From positions 124,001-188,000 of the forward strand of contig UBZP01000020.1 of NCBI GenBank assembly GCA_900469965.1: 64,000 nt of DNA, read 5' to 3'. Under the pieces are notes generated by a model, which saw only the letters and a program-made list of their open reading frames with translations, was not told the DNA's origin and made no database searches. The stretch is from Hyphomicrobiales bacterium (GTDB taxonomy: Bacteria > Pseudomonadota > Alphaproteobacteria > Rhizobiales > Rhizobiaceae). The position numbers and the translations under genes were made by a program. Shown here one piece after another: positions 54,845 to 62,768 of this stretch; position 1 is the first letter of the stretch; each line of letters opens with the position of its first letter.

Positions 54845-55807
54845 ATGACCTCCAAGCTTGAACAATTGCGTACGATGACGACCGTTGTGGCGGACACCGG
54901 CGACATCGAAGCCGTGGCCCGCCTGAAGCCCGTCGACTGCACCACCAATCCGACCATCGTGCTCAAGGCGCTCGGCACGCCGATGTTCGCCGACACCGTC
55001 GCGGAAGCCCTGCGCTGGGGCCAGTCCCAGGGCGGCAGTCGCGAAGGCGTGATCGCAGCGGTCGCCGATCGCCTGGCGATCTCCGTCGGCGCGGCGCTTG
55101 CCGGCCTCGTGCCCGGTCGCGTCTCCACCGAGGTCGACGCCGATCTGTCCTTCGACACCGAGGCCTCGATCGAGAAGGGCCGCGCCATCATCAAGGCCTA
55201 CGAGGCGCGCGGCATCGGCCGCGAGCGCATCCTCATCAAGCTGGCCTCCACCTGGGAGGGCATCCGCGCCGCCGAGGTGCTGCAGATGGAAGGCATCGAC
55301 TGCAACCTGACGCTGCTCTTCAACAAGGCCCAGGCGATCGCCTGCGCCGACGCCGGCGCCTTCCTGATCTCGCCCTTCGTCGGTCGCATCCTCGACTGGC
55401 ACGTCAAGGCGAGCGGCAAGACCTTCACCGCCGAAGAGGATCCGGGCGTGCTCTCGGTCCGCGCGATCTACGACTACTACAAGTCCAACGGCATCAAGAC
55501 GATCGTCATGGGCGCCTCCTTCCGCAACACCGGCGAGATCGAGGCCCTTGCCGGCTGCGACCGCCTGACGATCAGCCCGCAGCTCCTGGAAGAGCTCGAC
55601 AAGGCCGAGGGCAAGCTGGAGCGCCGGCTTTCGCCCGAGACGACCAGCCGCGTGGCCCCGATCAAGGTCGACGAGAAGACCTTCCGCTGGATGCTGAACG
55701 AGGACGCCATGGCGACCGAGAAGCTCGCCGAAGGCATCCGCGCCTTCGCCAAGGACCTCGGCGCGCTGCGCGCTATGATCGACAAGGAAATGAAGGCAGC
55801 CGCCTGA
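54845..55807 (+). CDS. tal: Transaldolase
   Basis: A 320-residue TalB-type enzyme that moves dihydroxyacetone units between sugar phosphates in the pentose phosphate pathway. [14 protein letters not shown] is the N-terminal signature and the Schiff-base Lys is in [31 protein letters not shown]-type [19 protein letters not shown] follows. ATG 54845 gives standard length. Transketolase lies 7 kb away on the same strand. It ends at a clear terminator. Confidence 0.95.
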   Translation: MTSKLEQLRTMTTVVADTGDIEAVARLKPVDCTTNPTIVLKALGTPMFADTVAEALRWGQSQGGSREGVIAAVADRLAISVGAALAGLVPGRVSTEVDADLSFDTEASIEKGRAIIKAYEARGIGRERILIKLASTWEGIRAAEVLQMEGIDCNLTLLFNKAQAIACADAGAFLISPFVGRILDWHVKASGKTFTAEEDPGVLSVRAIYDYYKSNGIKTIVMGASFRNTGEIEALAGCDRLTISPQLLEELDKAEGKLERRLSPETTSRVAPIKVDEKTFRWMLNEDAMATEKLAEGIRAFAKDLGALRAMIDKEMKAAA

Positions 55808-55840
55808 TCGCCAGGCGATGACTTCAGCGTATCGATGACG

Positions 55841-55879
55841 AACCGCCCGCGCCAGAAATGTCGCGGGCGGTTCTTCTTT
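55841..55879 (+). terminator. tal terminator
   Basis: AACCGCCCGCG and CGCGGGCGGTT pair around a 10-nt loop and are followed by CTTCTTT, 34 nt after the stop. Confidence 0.88.
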
Positions 55880-55892
55880 GCATTCATGGACT

Positions 55893-56798
55893 TCAAGTCC
55901 GGTCGGTCTCGCCCACCCGGTCTGTTCCCGTCAAGGCGAGCCACTTTCCGGGCGTCAGGCCGAACGCGCTCTTGAAGTGGCGGGTGAAGTGGCTCTGATC
56001 GGCGAAGCCGCTCGCCACGGCGGCGTCACTGAGGCTGAGCCCCGCCGCCATCAGAGAGCGGCCCTTCTCCAGACGACGCATCACGAGATAGCGATGCGGG
56101 CTCGTTCCGAGCATGGCCCGGAAATGGCGGGCGAGCGAATACCTGTCCAGACCGGTGACCTGTTCCAGCTCATCCGATGTGACGGACCGGTCGCTGTTGT
56201 CGTGCAGAAATTCCCGGCACCTCTTCACCGCGCCGTGAGCGACCGACCGCATCTTCGCTCCGTCCGCATCCGCGTGCTTCCACAGCGATTCCGCAAACCG
56301 GACGAGGAGATCGTCCCAGGCAAGACCGGAGGGCTCGCCCTGAAGATCGCCGAGCGCCTCCAACAGACCTTGCCGAAGCTCGTCGTCCCGCAGAATGGGG
56401 GTCCGGACGAAGGGCAAGCGACGGCGCCCCCCTGCCGCCTCGATCACACGCTCGGGGGGAAGATAGAGCATCCTGTATCGAAGGCCGGTCTCCGTCCCCG
56501 CTCCACCGTCGTGGAGTTCGTCCGGGTGGATGACGATGACATTGCCCGGCAGGCTGAAGCGCGCCTCGCCCCGGTAGCGAAAGGTCTGCACGCCCGCAAG
56601 CGTCACCCCGAGCGCATAGGTATCGTGGCGGTGCAGGGAAAACGCGTTGCCCCTGAATTGGGCTTCAATGCGCTCGATGCCCCGGGAAGCGGGCGCCTGG
56701 ACGATGCCGTCGAATCTGCACGAACCTTCAAGACGCACCGCGTCGCTCGACGTTACAAGCGAGCCATCTGTTAAACAGCTGCTGGAAACCATCTGCAT
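55893..56798 (-). CDS. AraC-family transcriptional regulator
   Basis: About 300 residues. An N-terminal cupin sensor (HRHDTYALGVTLAGVQTFRY, then FSLPGNVIVIHPDELHDG) is followed by two C-terminal HTH motifs (DRYSLARHFRAMLGTSPHRY, then LSDAAVASGFADQSHFTRHF). Divergent from a DUF2000 gene, a pairing typical of AraC and its target. The ATG at 56798 would overlap the neighbour's start codon; the true start may be a downstream GTG or TTG. Confidence 0.9.
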   Translation of the reverse strand: MQMVSSSCLTDGSLVTSSDAVRLEGSCRFDGIVQAPASRGIERIEAQFRGNAFSLHRHDTYALGVTLAGVQTFRYRGEARFSLPGNVIVIHPDELHDGGAGTETGLRYRMLYLPPERVIEAAGGRRRLPFVRTPILRDDELRQGLLEALGDLQGEPSGLAWDDLLVRFAESLWKHADADGAKMRSVAHGAVKRCREFLHDNSDRSVTSDELEQVTGLDRYSLARHFRAMLGTSPHRYLVMRRLEKGRSLMAAGLSLSDAAVASGFADQSHFTRHFKSAFGLTPGKWLALTGTDRVGETDRT

Positions 56799-57204
56799 GT
56801 TCGATACCAAGATCACGATTGTACTGCGCGACGACCTCGCTGCCTGGCAGAAACTGAACGTCGCAGCGTTCCTGAGTTGCGGCATCGCCGCTCAATATCC
56901 CGAGATCATCGGCGAACCGTACCGCGACTCCGCCGGCAATGTCTACAACGCGCTCTCGATCCAGCCGATGGTGGTCATGTCGGCGGACCAAGACACGCTT
57001 CGAAAGATCCATGCGCGCTCGCTGGAACGCCAGGTGACCACCTCGCTCTACATCGAGGAGATGTTCGCCACGGGCCACGACGAGGCGAACCGGGCGGCGT
57101 TCTCCCTGTTCGACCCGTCGACGGCAAAGGTGGTGGGAATAGCCGTGCGCGCGGAGAAGAAGATCGTCGACAAGATCGCCAAGGGCGCAAGGCTTCACAG
57201 TTGA
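56797..57204 (+). CDS. DUF2000-family protein
   Basis: A 135-residue protein starting MFDTKITIVLRDDLAAWQKL, with the DUF2000 core NVAAFLSCGIAAQYPEIIGE and TTSLYIEEMFATGHDEANRA. The fold is peptidyl-tRNA-hydrolase-2-like by family knowledge; the biological role is unknown. Divergent from the AraC gene and likely its target. Confidence 0.85.
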   Translation: MFDTKITIVLRDDLAAWQKLNVAAFLSCGIAAQYPEIIGEPYRDSAGNVYNALSIQPMVVMSADQDTLRKIHARSLERQVTTSLYIEEMFATGHDEANRAAFSLFDPSTAKVVGIAVRAEKKIVDKIAKGARLHS

Positions 57205-57249
57205 TCGGCCTGCCGTCCTGTCGGCATCGCGCCAGCGGGACGTTCCCGC

Positions 57250-58383
57250 CTATTCGGCCGCGGCAGCTTTCCCGTCCGGGCCGGCCAGCTCCCGTTCGAT
57301 CCGTGCGGCGACCTCGTCCCAGGAGAGGATGTTCTCGCGCCATGCCGGATCGTGCGGCCGGGCGACGGCCTCTTCGACCCTGCCGGCCCAGTCCGCCTCG
57401 CCGGCCGGGTCGTAGCCGACGAGATTGCCACGTGCGGCCGCCAGCATCTCCGGTGCGAGCACCGGCAGCATGCAATAGGCGTATTGCTGGAGCTTGAGGC
57501 TAGATTCGGCGAGATAGCGCTCCCGCTCGGTCAGCCGGTAGGGCGCGATGCCGAAATCGGCAAACTTGATGTAGGGCACGATGTCTGCGAACGCCCGCTC
57601 GCCATAGAGGCGCACGTTCGGCGGAAACGGGCCGGAAATGCCGGCCCCGAACAGGTGCAGGCCGACGCCCGGATTGGCCGCCGCCATCGCCCGCACCGCA
57701 TCGGCGTCGAACAGCATGTTGCCGACCGAGACCCCGTTGCGCGTGCCGGCCGCATAGGGCGAGGCCGTGCAGGCGTCGAACACGCCCTTGTCGATGCCCT
57801 GCGGGACGGCGACGATGCGGCTCGTCTGCGGCAGTCCCGCCGCCATGGCGGCCGTCGGGACGATCACCCGGTCGAACTGCGGGGCGATGCGGCGTTCCAG
57901 ACGCTGCAGGTAGCCGGAGGCCCCGACGCTGTCGAGCCGGTCGCGCTTGAAATAGAGCGTGCGGGCTGCGGGATTGATGCGGCGAACGGCATCGAAGAAG
58001 GCGATCGCCGTACCGGATTCGATCACGACGACCTCGGCTTTGCGGATCGCCGCCCTCATGAAGGCGGGCGGCAGGTTACCGTAGAGCGGAAACAGCAGCG
58101 CGTTGACGCTGTTGAGGGCAGCACTTCGCGAGCTGAACGGATGCAGCGGCGGCAGGTATGCGGCAGAGCGCCGGCGCGGCGCGGTCTCGACGAAGCGGTT
58201 CCTCTGTTCCGCCGAAAGCCCGGCATAGAGCGCGGGCCGCTTGAGCGCGGTCAGGTAGCTGAAGCCGACGCTGATCGTATCGACCTCGTGGCCGCGGGCG
58301 GCAAGCGCCTCGGTCACGAAATGCACGCTGGTCTTGCGCGTCACCGGCAAGAAGGCGTGCGTCGATAGAAAGAGGAATCGCAT
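57250..58383 (-). CDS. Glycosyltransferase, GumK-like (GT-B fold)
   Basis: A 377-residue GT-B enzyme with the GumK/GT70 N-terminus (FLFLSTHAFLPVTRKTSVHF, then EVDTISVGFSYLTAL). The C-terminal donor domain has VPQGIDKGVFDAC, a NVRLYGERAFADIVPYIKFADF region and YLAESSLKLQQYAYCMLPVL. GumK adds glucuronic acid during xanthan synthesis; here donor and acceptor are unknown. It follows the ATP-grasp gene by 53 nt on the same strand. Confidence 0.87.
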   Translation of the reverse strand: MRFLFLSTHAFLPVTRKTSVHFVTEALAARGHEVDTISVGFSYLTALKRPALYAGLSAEQRNRFVETAPRRRSAAYLPPLHPFSSRSAALNSVNALLFPLYGNLPPAFMRAAIRKAEVVVIESGTAIAFFDAVRRINPAARTLYFKRDRLDSVGASGYLQRLERRIAPQFDRVIVPTAAMAAGLPQTSRIVAVPQGIDKGVFDACTASPYAAGTRNGVSVGNMLFDADAVRAMAAANPGVGLHLFGAGISGPFPPNVRLYGERAFADIVPYIKFADFGIAPYRLTERERYLAESSLKLQQYAYCMLPVLAPEMLAAARGNLVGYDPAGEADWAGRVEEAVARPHDPAWRENILSWDEVAARIERELAGPDGKAAAAE

Positions 58384-58436
58384 CTCGTTCCGGTCCGTCG
58401 CGACCAGCGGGGCTCCTGCCGCCGGCCTTTCTTCAC

Positions 58437-59351
58437 TCAGCGCAGGTCCTGCACTAGCTCCTGCTTCCACATCGCTCCCAGCATTTCGTCGAACTGGTCC
58501 GGCACGCATCCCTTGAAACCGCCGCCCGGGTAGAGCGTCAATTCGCCGACGAAGATGCGCCCGCCGCAGCGGTAGAGATCGACGCGCATGAAATCGCTGT
58601 CGCCGGCGATCTTGCGCACGACGTCCAGCATCTCGTCCAGATCGTCCGGCCGCGGCAGCTCGCCGGGATAGGGCTCGTAGTAGAAGCTCTCGTACGTCAT
58701 CGGCTGCCAGTCGGGCGTGAAATTGCGCTCATAGCCCTTGCCGTCCCGCCTCAACCGCATCTCGATATGGGAGACGCGGCCGGAGAAGACGAAGAAGCGG
58801 TAGTCGTCCGGCGCGTCGCCGTTCTCCACCAGCATCTCTTCGATGATGATCAGCGGCTCGAACTCGCCATAGGCCCATTCGCGGTTGATGCGGTGATGCT
58901 TCAGCCTCAGCCACTCCGGGCCCGGATCGGCGGCTAGGAGCGCGTCGATGTCGCGCCGCTCGCGCAGGAACGCGCCGCAGCCGGAGGCATGCGTCGGCTT
59001 GACCACCGCCGGCAGCGGGATGGTCGACCAGTCGACCAGCTTCAGGTCGCGCCCGACCCAGTAGGTCGGGATGACATACTGCGCGCCGGCGCGCTCGGCG
59101 ATCAGCGCCTTGGCGCCGTGCTTGTCGACCATCTGCGCATAGATCGGCCGGCGGTCGTAGAGCTTGCGCGCCTGCACCTTCTCGCTGAACAGGCGCGGCC
59201 GCTCGAGATCGGGAAAGCGACCTGCCATGGAGTAGTATTTCCAGCGCAGGTACGGCCGGTCGGGAAGGACCGCGATAAGGCGCCAGAAGAGATGCTGCAG
59301 CTTCTGCTTCAGCCGGCTCTCATGGCGCGCGGAAAGCGAGATATCCGGCAT
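58437..59351 (-). CDS. TupA-like ATP-grasp protein (polysaccharide biosynthesis)
   Basis: A 304-residue protein of the ATP-grasp/TupA group: SEKVQARKLYDRRPIYAQMV, D-K-H-G-A-K, VVKPTHASGCGAFL (ATP lysine and loop), IIIEEMLVENGDAPDDYRFF and FMRVDLYRCGGRIFVGELTL with metal ligands. Relatives attach amino acids or sugar acids to surface polysaccharides such as teichuronopeptides. It starts 137 nt from the divergent flippase gene, with a CtrA-type box between them. Confidence 0.85.
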   Translation of the reverse strand: MPDISLSARHESRLKQKLQHLFWRLIAVLPDRPYLRWKYYSMAGRFPDLERPRLFSEKVQARKLYDRRPIYAQMVDKHGAKALIAERAGAQYVIPTYWVGRDLKLVDWSTIPLPAVVKPTHASGCGAFLRERRDIDALLAADPGPEWLRLKHHRINREWAYGEFEPLIIIEEMLVENGDAPDDYRFFVFSGRVSHIEMRLRRDGKGYERNFTPDWQPMTYESFYYEPYPGELPRPDDLDEMLDVVRKIAGDSDFMRVDLYRCGGRIFVGELTLYPGGGFKGCVPDQFDEMLGAMWKQELVQDLR

Positions 59352-59402
59352 GGATACACCTGAGGATGGAACTTACGCTGGCTCTGGCCTAAACCAGTTG
59401 GG

Positions 59403-59417
59403 TTAAGCCGGGGTTAG
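59403..59417 (-). promoter_or_regulatory. CtrA-type box upstream of the ATP-grasp gene
   Basis: On the minus (coding) strand CTAA-N7-TTAACC, one mismatch from the full box, 52-66 nt before the ATP-grasp start. A GAATC site is at 59457-59461. It lies in the shared divergent promoter region. Confidence 0.55.
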
Positions 59418-59488
59418 CGGACGCCCGGAAACGCGGCTTTTCAGCCGCCGGATACCGAATCTTAAGCCCGGTGTTCTAGGCGTAGGCC

Positions 59489-61033
59489 ATGGTTTTTCGG
59501 CCCCCTGCGCGACGGGACGGCGGAACGAAGACGGTCGCCACGATGCAATCCATGCTCGGCTCATCCCTGCTCAATGCCGCCGCCGGCCTGCTGTCGCTGG
59601 TGGCGGGCTTCGGCAGCAGCGTCATCGTCGCCCGGCTCCTCGGCGTCGAAGGCGCCGGGATCGTCGCCTATGCGCTGTGGATCATGACCGTGGCCACGCT
59701 CCTGTCCGATTTCGGCATGCCGCAGGCCGTCCTGCGCTTCATCGGACAGGCCGACGGCGCGGCCGGCGCCCGCCCCGGCCTCGTGCGCACGCTGACCAGG
59801 CGCTTCGTCCTGACCACCAGCACGCTGGCCGCCTTCATCCTCGGCTATGCCGCCTGGCTGGAGCTTTCCGGAGCCGGTCACGCGAGCCTGATCTGGATCG
59901 CGACCGCGGCGCTGTTCCTCTCCTATGCCTATTCGACGATGTCGCTGGGGGCCGCGCAAGGGCTCGCCCGCTTTCGCGAAAGCAGCCTGAATACGGCGAT
60001 CGGCTGCCTGCTGCAGCCGCTGCTGGTGGCCCTCGGCGCCTTGCTGCTCGGCCCCGCCGGCGCCATCTTCGGCCACGCCTTCCGCCACCTGCCGCAGGCG
60101 CTGTGCCTGCGCCGCTACCTTTCGCCGGCCAGCGAGGGCATCGAACCGGTGACGGCGCCGATGGTCGCCTATGCCCGCAACAGCTGGATCTCGGGCGGGC
60201 TGACCGCCCTGCTCGGCTCGCGCGTCGAGCTCGCCATCATCGGGCTGTTCTTCAATCTCACGGCGGTCGGCCACTATGCGATCGCCTCGACCATGGCCGG
60301 CATGGTCATCCAGCTGTCCTATTTCCTGGTCGCCCCTCTCGTGCCGCTGTTCTCCCATCACCACGACCGCGGCGACCGGCCGGCGCTGACCACGGCCTAC
60401 CGGCGCAGCCTGCTCGGACTGGCGCTGGTGCTGGCGCCGGTCTGCTTCGGCGGCGCCGCCATCTCGCCGGTGCTGATCCCGGTGCTGTTCGGCGCCGACT
60501 TCACGGATTCGGTCGAGATCGCCGTCATCCTGCTCGCCTTCATCTTCGCCTCGGCGATGATCACCGTGCCGTATCGGATGATGCTGGCGCACGAGCGCAG
60601 CGGCACCGTGCTGCGCTTCGCCCTGTGGGAAGGCGTGGTCTGCATCGCGCTCCTCTTTGCCGCCGTCCCCACGTTCGGCACCGTCGGTGCCGCCTGGGTG
60701 AAGGGGCTGACCGGATGCGTCAGCTGCCTAGTCTATTTCTGGTACTGCCACCGGCGGCTCGGCGTCTCCTGCGACACCGTCGCCCTTCTCAAAGTGCTCG
60801 TCGCCGCTGCCGCCTGCGCCGCCGCCGCGCGCGCCTGCATCTGGTGGATGCCGGGCCTGCCGGGGATGGTCGTCGGTATCGTCGCCGGCGCGATCGCCTA
60901 CGCGCTCGGCCTGGCGCTCCTGCGCGCCGTCCCGGCCGAGGAGCGGCGGATGGTCGCCGAGCTCGCGAGTGCCCGGCTGCCCGCCCCGGTCGCCGGCATC
61001 CTCAGCCGGGCCATTCTCGCCGGGCGGGGGTGA
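59489..61033 (+). CDS. Oligosaccharide flippase family protein (Wzx/PST type)
   Basis: A protein of up to 514 residues with about 12-14 membrane helices, beginning with SMLGSSLLNAAAGLLSLVAG, and the MOP-flippase pattern FGSSVIVARLLGVEGAGIVA in helix 1-2. It would move lipid-linked glycan repeat units across the inner membrane. ATG 59489 adds a basic head; ATG 59543 is an alternative start with the family's usual N-terminus. No Wzy polymerase or priming transferase is in the window. Confidence 0.88.
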   Translation: MVFRPPARRDGGTKTVATMQSMLGSSLLNAAAGLLSLVAGFGSSVIVARLLGVEGAGIVAYALWIMTVATLLSDFGMPQAVLRFIGQADGAAGARPGLVRTLTRRFVLTTSTLAAFILGYAAWLELSGAGHASLIWIATAALFLSYAYSTMSLGAAQGLARFRESSLNTAIGCLLQPLLVALGALLLGPAGAIFGHAFRHLPQALCLRRYLSPASEGIEPVTAPMVAYARNSWISGGLTALLGSRVELAIIGLFFNLTAVGHYAIASTMAGMVIQLSYFLVAPLVPLFSHHHDRGDRPALTTAYRRSLLGLALVLAPVCFGGAAISPVLIPVLFGADFTDSVEIAVILLAFIFASAMITVPYRMMLAHERSGTVLRFALWEGVVCIALLFAAVPTFGTVGAAWVKGLTGCVSCLVYFWYCHRRLGVSCDTVALLKVLVAAAACAAAARACIWWMPGLPGMVVGIVAGAIAYALGLALLRAVPAEERRMVAELASARLPAPVAGILSRAILAGRG

Positions 61034-61072
61034 CATCGCCGCGAGGGCGGTCCTGTGTCGACCGCTCCGCGA

Positions 61073-61321
61073 CTACGCAGCCTGGATCAGCCTGACCAGT
61101 TCATCGAAGTCCTGCTCGGCGTCGAACGCTTCAAAGGCGGTGGCGCCGTTGACGATGATCTGCGCATTTTTCAGGTAGACGCGGTCGAGAATCAGATCGG
61201 CGACGAATTTCCCGATGCGCTCGCGCGGCACCAATGTTGTCTCGATCGTGTCCACATAGTCGCCCGTTGCAACGACGCGCACACCGGTGGGTGTTCTTTC
61301 AATATCCAGCCGAACTTTCAT
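61073..61321 (-). CDS. Small conserved hypothetical protein
   Basis: An 82-residue acidic protein (MKVRLDIERTPTGVRVVATG). Beta strands at the N-terminus precede two helices; no signal or membrane segment. Codon bias agrees with real coding sequence. ATG 61321 is preferred over 61330. It is convergent with the flippase gene. Not recognised. Confidence 0.65.
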   Translation of the reverse strand: MKVRLDIERTPTGVRVVATGDYVDTIETTLVPRERIGKFVADLILDRVYLKNAQIIVNGATAFEAFDAEQDFDELVRLIQAA

Positions 61322-61454
61322 GGGGAGCACCAGGTATCATCAGCTTCGCCGGTCCAAAATGCCGATACCCCCGGCGCGGCGTGAACACGCCGCCCCAGGA
61401 TGACCACGAGCCGAAATCATTGAAAACAAGAAAGAAGCGCGATCCGCGACGACC

Positions 61455-61597
61455 GATGGCGTGTGTACGATCCCGGGTGCCTACAAAGTAGGTGGGCGCC
61501 GTATGTCCGGACCCACGGGTCCAGCCAGGGACAGCTCCCTTGAGATCGTGTATGGCCCCGGGGATTGTGAGTACCTGTCGGGAAGCACAGACCGCGT
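61455..61597 (-). ncRNA. ssrS: 6S RNA candidate (ssrS)
   Basis: A structured non-coding segment on the zapA strand. GGUCUGUG at the 5' side (61586-61593) pairs with CACACGCC at the 3' side (61458-61465) with one mismatch, and AUCCC (61561-61565) pairs with GGGAU (61470-61474) further in, giving the long rod with open centre of 6S RNA. TATATC just upstream (about 61602-61607) is a suitable -10 element. zapA next to ssrS is the common proteobacterial order. Ends are approximate. Confidence 0.72.
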
Positions 61598-61757
61598 TTT
61601 AGATATAGGATGAAAGCGCCGGGTCCGCCAGTGGCGATTGCGCCTCGGGCGAGATTTGCACGCCCTTTCTGCAGAAGGCGCGTTTGCCGCCCGGCATCCG
61701 GGCATGCGCTGGCGCGGTCTGGCCGCCCGGACTGCGCGTGGGCGGCCTTCAGCCGCC

Positions 61758-62129
61758 TCAGTTGGCGGCCGGCTTGCCGGAAAGCTTCGCCGTCATGCCC
61801 TGGATTTGGCTGGTCAGCTCGCCGAGCGCGACGGCGATCGCCTCCTCTTCGCGCGAGACCTCGGCTGCCACGCTGTCGCGTCCCTTGCGCAGCTCCTCGA
61901 CCTCGGCCTCGAGCGCCGCCAGCCGGCGGGTCATCTCGCTCAGCTCGTCCATGATCATGATGCCGGCCATCACCGTCAGGCGCAGGTCGCCGATTTCCCC
62001 GAACTGGCCCTTGAGGTGGCTGACATAGCGGTCGAAGCCGGCCGCGAGCTCCGTCAGGTGCTGCTCCTGGCCTTCCTCGCAGGCCATGCGGTAGGCCTTG
62101 CCATCGATCGAAACCGTTACCTGAGCCAT
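61758..62129 (-). CDS. zapA: Cell division protein ZapA
   Basis: A 123-residue protein: an N-terminal beta-hairpin domain (AQVTVSIDGKAYRMACEEGQ) and a C-terminal coiled coil (DELSEMTRRLAALEAEVEEL). ZapA bundles FtsZ filaments at the division site. ATG 62129 gives the standard start MAQVTVSI. It follows the DUF4164 gene after 39 nt, forming an operon with the 6S-like RNA downstream. Confidence 0.93.
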   Translation of the reverse strand: MAQVTVSIDGKAYRMACEEGQEQHLTELAAGFDRYVSHLKGQFGEIGDLRLTVMAGIMIMDELSEMTRRLAALEAEVEELRKGRDSVAAEVSREEEAIAVALGELTSQIQGMTAKLSGKPAAN

Positions 62130-62168
62130 CTGGAAGTCCCGCCCTGTCTCCAAGTCATGCCGGCGCCG

Positions 62169-62441
62169 TCAGCGGTCGAGGACCGCCCGGATCGTTTCCA
62201 TCGCGGTGACCAGCCGGCGGGAAACCTCGCGGTTGACCTCCTCCAGCCGGTTCGCCCGGAATTCCGCCTGGTCGAGCTCCTGGGCCAGCCGCGAGCGATC
62301 GACATTGACGCGCCGCACCTCGCCCTCGATCTCGCCGTGATCGCGCTCGCGGTCGAAACGCATGTCGAGCGCGTTGTCCAGGCCCGACAGGGCCCTTCGC
62401 AACTCTTCCACCGCCGCTCTGATTGTCTCTCCTGCCGCCAT
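62169..62441 (-). CDS. DUF4164-family coiled-coil protein
   Basis: A 90-residue fully helical protein (AAGETIRAAVEELRRALSGL ... ELDQAEFRANRLEEVNREVS), the DUF4164 type that typically precedes zapA in Rhizobiales. It may be a ZapB-like partner, but that is only suggested by neighbourhood and coiled-coil form. ATG 62441 is preferred over 62459. Confidence 0.82.
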   Translation of the reverse strand: MAAGETIRAAVEELRRALSGLDNALDMRFDRERDHGEIEGEVRRVNVDRSRLAQELDQAEFRANRLEEVNREVSRRLVTAMETIRAVLDR

Positions 62442-62768
62442 GACGCCTCGCCGGCACATCTGTCACGGACGAATCGCCGTGTGAGCTGTTTGCTTCAAGG
62501 TCTTGACAGTATTCAACATCGAACAGAAGCGTCAACCGCCCGTCCGGACGGCGGCCGCTTCCGCTGTGGATGAGGATTTTGCAGCGCGAAGGCAGCGGTT
62601 TTCGTCGCGGAGAAAACCCTGCTTCATCTGACGGCAAATCGCCGCAAAACGCGGCAAAAGCGGCGCAATTCGTTGACTTGCGCACTGCACCTGCTATGTG
62701 TCAGCCGCTTCCTAACCGGTGACCCCCGACAGGCATCGGCCCTGACACCCCGATTATTTGGAACAGTC
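62442..62768 (+). promoter_or_regulatory. Divergent promoter region between DUF4164-zapA and transketolase
   Basis: A 327-nt gap with no gene. GTTGAC at 62673-62678 with CTATGT at 62695-62700 (16-nt spacing) resembles the rhizobial sigma-70 consensus CTTGAC-N17-CTATAT and could drive transketolase. A TTGACA at 62503-62508 lacks a good -10 on the plus strand. Confidence 0.5.
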
